Shown here piece by piece: positions 55,814 to 64,000 of a stretch of 64,000 bases of DNA. Below the pieces are notes generated by a model that was given only the letters and a program-made list of their open reading frames with translations, was not told the DNA's origin and did not search any database. Position numbers and translations under genes: made by a program. Position 1 is the first letter of the stretch; each line of letters starts with the position of its first letter. The stretch comes from Castanea sativa (lineage: Eukaryota > Streptophyta > Magnoliopsida > Fagales > Fagaceae): NCBI RefSeq assembly GCF_040712315.1, contig NC_134015.1:8273945-8337944 (forward strand), given 5' to 3'.

Positions 55814-56384
55814 TTCAAACATTTTGGTCGATTCTTTTGAGTTTTGTTAATTTGAACCTTTATAGTTTCATGGGAAAATGAAATTGGTTTGGGAATAACT
55901 TTTAAGTTTGTTTTTAGCTTATTTTGCGCACTATTTGCGTGTCTCATGTTGAGGCTACTTTTAAGCTGCACAGTAAACTTTTAGGCTGCGTGCCTCATGT
56001 TGGCCACCTCTAGTCCCTTTGATCCTCCGCCACTGTTGAGGCTACTTACAGTTATAGGATCAGTAGGCCAAAAGATCAAGGGAATAATAGCGGAGTAAAT
56101 CATAATCTTAAATTATTAATTAATAATCATAAAAACTACGTTTATCTGGAACGTTAAAGACAAACACGCTGAAAAATAAAAAAGGGTTAGGTAGGTGTCA
56201 AAGAAAGAAATAAAGAAAGAGAGAGAAGATAAAGATAAGTGTGAAAGAAAGAAAGAAAAAGAGAGAGAGAGAGAGAAAGAGAGAGACAGAGCATGTGAAA
56301 GAAAGAGAGAGATAGACGGTTTACTGTGCTGCCAATTCAATGTGTCCTATGCTCTTTATAATATTTACAACAATGTCATTCTTA
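55814..56384. other. Non-coding DNA with a purine-rich stretch
   Basis: No gene is seen. 56195-56320 is a GA/AAAG-rich microsatellite-like tract. Confidence 0.4.
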
Positions 56385-56627
56385 GGTCCGTTTGAATGCA
56401 GCTAAAATTGAAAACTGAAAAATATTGTAACAAAATAATTTTTTAATGTGTAAATAGTACCGTGGGACTCACTTTTAATAAATTTTTTAAAAAAATTGCA
56501 CACACAAGTACACGTACAGTGCGCGCACTGCGGTTTTGTCCCCTGCAGCCAAAACGAAAAAAAAAAAATTACTGAAACGCATTTTGTGTCCAAACGTGGA
56601 CACAAAATGCAACTCCCAAACGCATTC
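56385..56627. mobile_element. MITE-like element related to that at 54628
   Basis: It begins GGTCCGTTTGAATGCAGCT after TTA (56382-56384) and shares GAAAACTGAAAAATAT and ACAAAATAATTTTT words with the MITE at 54628. A TTA follows at 56628-56630 after CCAAACGCATTC. A short palindrome, GTCCAAACGTGGAC, lies near the right end. The right boundary is less certain than the left. Confidence 0.55.
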
Positions 56628-56864
56628 TTACTCAAAAATTGAAAATTGGTAGAACTTTTCTAATTTCAGTGTTCAAACACCCTAAAATGAAAAATATAAT
56701 TCAAACACTTTTAAGTAAAATCCTCTACTAAACATATTTTGTTTAGAGCCCACAATTTTTAATATTTAAACACTAAAAATTGTTGTTTAATCAAAATATC
56801 TTACCAAATAGGCCCTAAGAGATAGAAGGAGACCAAAAATGGGTTCCGCAATACAAAGAGGACT

Positions 56865-59800
56865 AAGGAGTTTGTTCCTTTAAATAGTTTTTAATTTTTA
56901 GTCAATATTGTTAATTTTTATATATTTAATTTATATTAAATTAATTATGGCATCATCACGATTTGACATTGATTCAACTTTGGTATAATCTTAAAATCCT
57001 TGAATTTTTTTTTTCCAGTTTTTTGAACGATCCAAATTTCAAAACCATACACTAAACCCTAAAAAAAGAGCATGATGAGGCTAGTAGTATATTAGCATCC
57101 ATCAAAATATAGCTCCATGAATAAATCATGGTATAGAAAGAGTAATGATCTCGTGTACATTTTAAAGTGTCCTATTGAAATACTGTACCTTGAAATGTAA
57201 ATGAATTCAAGTTCATTTTCACTTTGAAGTTTTTAGCATGGAAAACTTAGGGTCTGTTTGAAATCTATTTATTTTGCAGAAATTAAAAACTTTTTGCTAA
57301 AAGTACTATAGATAAAGGTAAAAGTTAATTGAAATAGTACAGTAAGACCCATGAATAGTACCAAAAAGTACAATGAGATTTAAGAATAGTAATAAAAATA
57401 AACTAAATAGTAAAAATAATTTTTGCCCAACAAACACGGGCGACAAATGTATTCCAAATTTCAAAGCCTAGTAAACATGGGGGTAAGTGACAAACATTGC
57501 CATACTCTAGAGTGTCTAGACTTCCCAATAAAAAAAAGCAGTGAGAGTCATCCAACGTGGGGAGAAAGAAAGACTTACATATTTGTGGGTCATCCCACAA
57601 AGACCATGACACCAAACCGACAATAGAAACATCGATGCTCAATCATGAATGTAGGTTCGGCCCAAGCGTTTCAGAGGCTTAAGATGAAATCTTTAAATGG
57701 GGTCTTTATGTTATCACGTAAATAATATTTAACTAGTAATTTATATATAATAATTTTTTTTAAATCCATTCCTTTTACTTTTTAATATGATTTTTTTTTT
57801 GAGAAAATGTTAAAGTTATAACAAATTTTACTATAAACTGGTGTTGTAATGAATGTGATCAATGGCATGTGGCTTAAGGAGTTTGTTTCTTTAAATAGTT
57901 TTTAATTCTTAGTCAATATTGTTAATTTTTATATATTTATTTTATATCAAATTAATTATGGCATCATCATGATTTGACATTAATTCAACTTTGGTATAAT
58001 CTTAAAAACCTTGAATTTTTTTTTCCAGTTCTTTGAACGATCCAAATTTCAAAACCATACACTAAACCCTAAAAAAAGAGCATGATGAGGGTAGTAGTAT
58101 ATTAGCATCCATCAAAATATTGCTCCATAAATAAATCATGGTATAGAAAGAGTAATGATCTCATGTACATTTTAAAGTGCCCTATTGAAATACTGTACCT
58201 TGAAATGTAAATAAATTCAAGTTCATTTTCATTTTGAAGTTTTTAGCATGGAAAACTTAGGGTCTGTTTAGAATCCACATATTTTGCTGAAATTGAAAAC
58301 TTTTTGCTAAAAGTACTATAGATAAAGGTAAAAGTTAGTTGAAATAGTACAGTGAGACCTATGAATAGTACCAAAAAGTACAATGAGATTTAAGAATAGT
58401 AATAAAAATAAAATAAATAGTAAAAATAATTTTTTCCCAGCAAACACGGGCGACAAATGTATTCCAAATTTCAAAGCCCAGTAAACGTGGGGGTGAGTGA
58501 CAAACATTGCCGTGCTCTAGAGTGCCTAGACTTCCCAATAAAAAAAAGCAGTGAGAGTCATCCAACGTGGGGAGAAAGAAAGACTTACATATTTGTGGGT
58601 CATTCCATAAAGACCATGACACCAAACCGACAATAGAAACATCGATGCTCAATCATGAATGTAGGTCCGGCCCAAGCAATTTAGAGGCTTAAGATGAAAT
58701 CTTCAAATGGGGTCTTTATGTTATCACGTAAATAATATTTAACTAGTAATTTATATATAATAATTTTTTTTAAATCCATTCTTTTTACTTTTTAATATGA
58801 TTTTTTTTTTGAGAAAATGCTTAAGTTTTAACAAATTTTATTATAAACTGGTGTTGTAATGAATGTGATCAATGGCATGGGGCTTAAGGAGTTTGTTTCT
58901 TTAAATAGTTTTTAATTTTTAGTCAATATTGTTAATTTTTATATATTTATTTTATATTAAATTAATTATGGCATCATCATGATTTGACATTAATTCAACT
59001 TTGGTATAATCTTAAAAACCTTGAATTTTTTTTTTCCAGTTTTTTGAACGATCCAAATTTCAAAACCATACACTAAACCCTAAAAAAAGAGCATGATGAG
59101 GCTAGTAGTATATTAGCATCCATCAAAACATTGCTCCATAAATAAATCATGGTATAGAAAGAGTAATGATCTTGTGTATATTTTAAAGTGCCCTATTGAA
59201 TTACTGTACCTTGAAATGTAAATGAATTCAAGTTCATTTTCATTTTGAAGTTTTTAGCATGGAAAACTTAGGGTCTATTTAGAATCCACTTATTTTGCTG
59301 AAATTGAAAACTTTTTGCTAAAAGTAATATAGATAAAGGTAAAAGCTAGTTGAAATAGTACAGTGAGACCTATGAATAGTACCAAAAAGTACAATGAGAT
59401 TTAAGAATAGTACTAAAAATAAACTAAATAGTAAAAATAATTTTGCCCAGCAAACACGGGCGACAAATGTATTCCAAATTTCAAAGCCCAGTAAACGTGG
59501 GGGTGAGTGACAAACATTGCCGTGCTCTAGAGTGCCTAGACTTCCCAATAAAAAAAAGCAATGAGAGTCATCCAATGTGGGGAGAAAGAAAGACTTACAT
59601 ATTTACGGGTCATCCCACAAAGACCATGACACCAAACCGACAATAGAAACATCAATGCTCAATCACGAATGTAGGTCCAGCCCAAGCGTTTCAAAGGTTT
59701 AAGATGAAATCTTCAAAAGGGATCTTTATGTTATCACTTAAATAATATTTAACTAGTAATTTATATATAATAATTTTTTTTTTTAAATCCATTCTTTTTA

Positions 59801-61928
59801 TTTTTTAATATGATTTTTTTGTTGAGAAAATGCTAAAGTTATAACAAATTTTACTATAAACTGGTGTTGTAATGAATGTGATCAATGGCATGGGGCTTAA
59901 GGAGTTTGTTTCTTTAATTAGTTTTTAATTTTTAGTCAATATTGTTAATTTTTATATATTTATTTTATATTAAATTAATTATGGCATCATCATGATTTGA
60001 CATTACTTCAACTTTGGTATAATCTTAAAAACCTTGAATTTTTTTTTTCCAGTTTTTTGTCCGATCCAAATTTCAAAACCATACACTAAACCCTAAAAAA
60101 AGAGCATGATGAGGCTAGTAGTATATTAGCATCCATCAAAATATTGCTCCATAAATAAATCATGGTATAGAAAGAGTAATGATCTCGTGTACATTTTAAA
60201 GTGCCCTATTGAAATAATGTACCTTGATATGTAAATGAATTCAAGTTCATTTTCATTTTGAAGTTTTTAGCATGGAAAACTTAGGGTCTATTTGGAATCT
60301 ACTTATTTTGCTGAAATTGAAAACTTTTTGCTAAAAATACTATAGATAAAGGTAAAAGTTAGTTGAAATAGTACAGTGAGACCCATGAATAGTACCAAAA
60401 AATATAATGAGATTTAAGAATAGTAATAAAAATAAACTAAAATAGTAAAAATAATTTTTGCCCAACAAACACGGGCGACAAATGTATTCCAAATTTCAAA
60501 GCCCAGTAAACGTGTGGGTGAGTGACAAACATTGCCGTGCTCTAGAGTGCCTAGACTTCCCAATAAAAAAAAGCAGTGAGAGTCATCCAACGTGGGGAGA
60601 AAGAAAGACTTACATATTTGTGGGTCATCCCACAAAGACCATGACGCCAAACCGACAATAGAAACATCGATGCTCAATCATGAATGCAAGTCTGGCCCAA
60701 GCGTTTCAGAGGCTTAAGATGAAATCTTCAAATGGAGTTTTTATGTTATCACTTAAATAATATTTAACTAGTAATTTATATATAATAATTTTTTTTAAAT
60801 CCATTCTTTTTACTTTTTAATATGATTTTTTTTTTGAGAAAATGCTAAAGTTATAACAAATTTTACTATAAACTGGTGTTGTAATGAATGTGATCAATGG
60901 CATGGGGCTTAAGGAGTTTGTTTCTTTAATTAGTTTTTAATTTTTAGTCAATATTGTTAATTTTTATATATTTATTTTATATTAAATTAATTATGGCATC
61001 ATCATGATTTGACATTGATTCAACTTTGGTATGATCTTAAAAACCTTGAATTTTTTTTTCCAGTTTTTTGAATGATCCAAATTTCAAAACCATACACTAA
61101 ACCCTAAAAAAAGAGCATGATGAGGCTAGTAGTATATTAGCATCCATCAAAATATTGCTCCATAAATAAATCATGGTCTAGAAAGAGTAATGATCTCGTG
61201 TACATTTAAAGTGCCCTATTGAAATACTGTACCTTGAAATGTAAATGAATTCAAGTTCATTTTCATTTTGAAGTTTTTAGCATGGAAAACTTAGGGTCTG
61301 TTTGGAATCCACTTATTTTGCTGAAATTGAAAACTTTTTGCTAAAAGTACTATAGATAAAGGTAAAAGTTAGTTGAAATAATACAGTGAGACCCATGAAT
61401 AATACCAAAAAGTATAATAAAATTTAAGAATATTAATAAAAATAAACTAAATAGTAAAATAAGTTAATAAAAATAATTTTTGACAAACAGACATGGGTGA
61501 CAAATGTATTCCAAATTTCAAAGCCCAGTAAATGTGTGGGTGAGTGACAAACATTGCCGTGCTCTAGAGTGCCTGGACTTCCCAATAAAAAAAAAGCAAT
61601 GAGAGTCATCCAACGTGGGGAGAAAGAAGACTTACATATTTGTGGGTCATCCCACAAAGACCATGACGCCAAACCGACAATAGAAACATCAATGCTCAAT
61701 CATGAATGCAAGTCTGGCCCAAGCGTTTCAGAGGCTTAAGATGAAATCTTCAAATGGAGTTTTTATGTTATCACTTAAATAATATACTAGTAATTTATAT
61801 ATAATAATTTTTTTTAAATCCATTTTTTTTTACTTTTTAATATGATTTTTTTTAAAGAAAATGTTAAAGTTATAACAAATTTTACTACAAACTAGTGTTG
61901 TAATGAATGTGATCAATGGCATGGGGCT
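56865..61928. repeat. Tandem array: five copies of a 1.01-kb unit
   Basis: Units start (AAGGAGTTTGTT) at 56865, 57876, 58886, 59899 and 60911 and the last ends near 61928, with spacings of 1011, 1010, 1013, 1012 and about 1018. Each contains, in order, AATTAATTATGGCATCATCA, CATACACTAAACCCTAAAAA, a MITE-like block starting GGGTCTGTTTGGAATC (57250 in unit 1), CACGGGCGACAAATGTATTC, GACAAACATTGCCGTGCTCT and TGACACCAAACCGACAATAG, and ends AATGGCATGGGGCTT. Units are near-identical by eye, with unit 1 the most diverged and unit 5 carrying small indels. Open frames of 60-97 codons recur on both strands in every unit, but they overlap each other and match no family I know. The array fills the gap between the two RLP genes. 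Confidence 0.95.
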
Positions 61929-62076
61929 TAAAAAAATACTAGAAATATTATAAAATTTACAACATGAGAATTACAAAGATATATTACCAATCACAAATAT
62001 TCATTTAAGAACGCATTCAATAGTTTGTTGAAATCCACCTATCATATTTATTGTCATATCAAATTATAAAAGTTAT
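61929..62076. other. Spacer right of the array
   Basis: AT-rich spacer between the array and the SINE target duplication (ATAAAAGTTAT, 62066-62076). No gene. Confidence 0.5.
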
Positions 62077-62242
62077 AGAGACCACCATGCACCCTTGGTG
62101 CAGTGATCACTCTAAGTATAAGTTCTTGTGGGATGTGGGGGCAATGACCGAGATTTAAATCTCTAGAAGAGAGTTTTGCATACATATACACTTATATTAA
62201 GTTAGTGTAGAATTTTTATCTTGTATAAAAATAATTAAATAA
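62077..62242 (+). mobile_element. tRNA-derived SINE, copy 3 (full length)
   Basis: It has an A-box-like TTGGTGCAGTGATCACTC and a B-box-like GAGATTTAAATCTC (degenerate), then CATATACACTTATATTAAGT and a TTGTATAAAAATAATTAAAT tail. It is flanked by the 11-bp duplication ATAAAAGTTAT (62066-62076 and 62243-62253). It matches the copies at 38113 and 48246 along the whole length. Confidence 0.87.
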
Positions 62243-62253
62243 ATAAAAGTTAT

Positions 62254-62710
62254 GCAATAAAATTTATAGTATTTTTAACATTTTTCTATTTGAATTACTT
62301 GTGATTTGTAACACGTCTATTTGTAAGACCTATTTATTTAAATTTGTCTGATCTCTATCTCTAGTATTACTTAATTCTTTGAGCCTTCTTAATAGTAAAA
62401 AAATATATATAAACTAAAATATTTTAATATCTCCCAAAAATATTTATATATAAAAAATATAAAAAAATAAAAATATTTGTCCCCCAATTTCGGAGGCTTC
62501 TTCAGTGAGGGGCCTGCAATGGCCTAATTGGCCTAACCTAGGGCGGGCCCTGCAGGAATGCACAGGGATAATGGAGACGACTTGACTTGTAAAGAGATTC
62601 CCAGGAATTGGGTCCACTCTAGGCCACTCAAATATATGTTAAAATGTTATAGCCTGAACACGTATGCCCTTACGTATTCATTTTGATAAATCATGACTTC
62701 AATTCATGTC
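62254..62710. other. Region upstream of the second RLP
   Basis: AT-rich DNA, then from about 62560 sequence related to the first RLP's upstream region (GGAGACGA.TTGACTT words, then CATGTCTATATAAGC). A GGGCGGGCCCTGCAGG word at about 62541 is locally GC-rich. No gene. Confidence 0.45.
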
Positions 62711-62717
62711 TATATAA
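62711..62717 (+). promoter_or_regulatory. TATA box of the second RLP
   Basis: TATATAA in the same CATGTCTATATAAGCAAT context as at 50262, here 99 bp before the ATG. The leader has gained an AAAAAGAAGAGAAAAAG insertion relative to the first RLP. Confidence 0.6.
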
Positions 62718-62809
62718 GCAATGTAATCCACTTCCTTGCATATTGAAGTTAGTTTTTAAAGATACATTCTCAAAAAAGAAGAGAAAAAGTTGTTAAAGAC
62801 ACATTATTA

Positions 62810-64000
62810 ATGGCGTCATTCTTGTGTTACTTGATGTCCACACGCTTGCTATTTTTAATTCCACTGTTGCATGCTATTGCCACTAACTGTTTTGCTTCTA
62901 GGCAGCCAGTACTCTGCCATGATGACGAGAGCTCTGCCTTGTTGCAATTCAAACAAAGCTTTGACTGGAACCTGAATTCTTGCTTTGATCCTTCTGATTA
63001 TCGTCCTAAGATTTCATCTTGGAAAGTGGAAGGGGTAGACACAGATTGCTGCTCATGGGATGGTGTGGAGTGCAACAAGGAGACTGGTCATGTGATTGGC
63101 CTTGACCTCAGTAGCAGCTGTCTCTATGGTTCTATGCTCTCCAACAGCAGCCTCTTCAGCCTTGTTCGTCTCCAAAGGCTTAATCTTGCTCATAACAACT
63201 TCAATTTCTCTCAAATCCCATCTGGATTCGGCCATCTTTCTAGGTTGACATATCTCAACCTCTCCGATTCATCTTTTTCAGGCCAAATTCCATCAAAATT
63301 TTCAAAGCTTTCCAAGTTAACATCCTTTGATCTGTCAGATAATTATATGCTAGATCTCAGAAGTCTGAAAGGTTTAGTTCAAAACTTAACCAGCCTAGAA
63401 GATCTAAGTCTCGGGTACGTTCAGATACCATCTCCAGTGCCTGAAATCTTAGCAAATTTATCTTCTTTGAGGACACTCGATTTGACTGGTTGCGGAATGT
63501 ATGGAGAATTCCCTGTTGGAATTTTTAAGCTACCGAAGCTGCAAGTTCTTTGGGTGGATTCCAATCAATTTCTCATGGGAAATTTGCCTGAATTCTACTC
63601 AAGCAGCCCACTTAAAAGCTTATCACTTCGGGGTACTAATTTCTCGGGAAAACTACCAGATTCAATTGGAAACCTTAATTCCTTGAATGAACTATGGATG
63701 GGGGATTGTAATTTCTCAGGTCACATTCCATCTTCACTGGGTAACCTTACTCAACTCAATCTTTTGGATCTCTCTTATAACTCTTTTGTTGGCCAAATAC
63801 CTTCCTCGTTGTCAAATCTTATTTCCTTGAATTATTTAAACTTTGGTTCTTGTCAATTATCAGGGTCAATTTCACCTTCACTAAGTAACCTTTCTCAACT
63901 CACTAGTCTGGTACTTTCTAATAACTCTTTTGTGGGCAAAATACCTTCCTCGTTGTCAAACCTCATTTCCTTGAAGTATTTAGATTTCTCTTATTGTCAA
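62810..64000 (+). CDS. Receptor-like protein, second paralogue (3' end outside window)
   Basis: Open from the ATG at 62810 to the window edge, 397 codons with no stop. The first 30 residues differ from the RLP at 50332 at one position (Thr for Ile in LMSTRLL), and the LRR cap is nearly identical (CHDDESSALLQFKQSFDWNL). Divergence grows through the LRRs: EFPVGIFKLPKLQVLWVDSN replaces EFPPGIFKLPNLQDLRVVDN. It contains an extra 48-residue (two-LRR) duplication: NSFVGQIPSSLSNLISLNYL is repeated 144 bp later as NSFVGKIPSSLSNLISLKYL. The kinase-less RLP plan, membrane helix and tail are expected beyond the edge but not seen. No lesion is visible. It is a tandem duplicate of the first RLP, about 12.5 kb apart, presumably an immune receptor. 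Confidence 0.93.
   Translation, partial: MASFLCYLMSTRLLFLIPLLHAIATNCFASRQPVLCHDDESSALLQFKQSFDWNLNSCFDPSDYRPKISSWKVEGVDTDCCSWDGVECNKETGHVIGLDLSSSCLYGSMLSNSSLFSLVRLQRLNLAHNNFNFSQIPSGFGHLSRLTYLNLSDSSFSGQIPSKFSKLSKLTSFDLSDNYMLDLRSLKGLVQNLTSLEDLSLGYVQIPSPVPEILANLSSLRTLDLTGCGMYGEFPVGIFKLPKLQVLWVDSNQFLMGNLPEFYSSSPLKSLSLRGTNFSGKLPDSIGNLNSLNELWMGDCNFSGHIPSSLGNLTQLNLLDLSYNSFVGQIPSSLSNLISLNYLNFGSCQLSGSISPSLSNLSQLTSLVLSNNSFVGKIPSSLSNLISLKYLDFSYCQ

Noticed and set aside
56865..61928. Could the regular array be a CRISPR or a coding repeat gene?
   Set aside because: The unit is 1.01 kb, repeats abut without spacers, the genome is a plant nucleus, and no frame spans a unit.

Overview
The window looks like nuclear DNA of a woody dicot. 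It is AT-rich, about 80% non-genic, and packed with LTR retrotransposons, MITEs, SINEs and DNA transposons around a few plant genes with plant splice signals. The mix of element families and RLP/NLR genes is compatible with Fagaceae (oak or chestnut type), but that is an impression, not a proof. No bacterial, organellar or viral block is evident.

Layout. 0-4.4 kb: tail of a Ty3/gypsy-like element whose left part lies outside the window. It carries a decayed antisense plant-mobile-domain ORF, a nested Copia-type solo LTR and a 3' LTR ending at 4370. 6.2-11.3 kb: an almost complete Copia (SIRE-like gag) element on the minus strand that keeps both LTRs and its TSD but has no pol. It sits against the 5' end of a CC-NB-ARC-LRR resistance pseudogene (11.3-20.1 kb). 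That gene is split by about 6.2 kb containing a 3.46-kb MULE with a 9-bp TSD and captured pieces of a cyclic-nucleotide-gated channel gene and a LINE. 21-29 kb: a degenerate copy of the region at 31.8-47 kb, invaded by a 1.65-kb palindromic retroelement-derived insertion and a 1.43-kb CACTA element; it retains decayed RAD9 exons. 30.1-31.3 kb: a PIF/Harbinger-type element.

Intact genes. An SRC2-like C2-domain protein (33649-34428), a four-EF-hand calmodulin-like protein (38885-39343), a multi-exon RAD9 checkpoint gene on the minus strand (41544-47216), and a 1004-residue Cf-9-type receptor-like protein (50332-53346). A second receptor-like protein starts at 62810 and runs off the end. Between the two RLPs are a fragment of RAD9, several MITEs, and a five-copy tandem array of a 1.01-kb unit (56865-61928).

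Function. The RLPs are predicted cell-surface immune receptors; the NLR is a dead intracellular immune receptor. The SRC2-like and calmodulin-like genes belong to calcium or membrane signalling, and RAD9 to the 9-1-1 DNA-damage clamp. There is no operon-like organisation. The most informative structures are the duplicated segments, the nested transposons with recognisable target-site duplications, and the tandem array separating the RLP paralogues.
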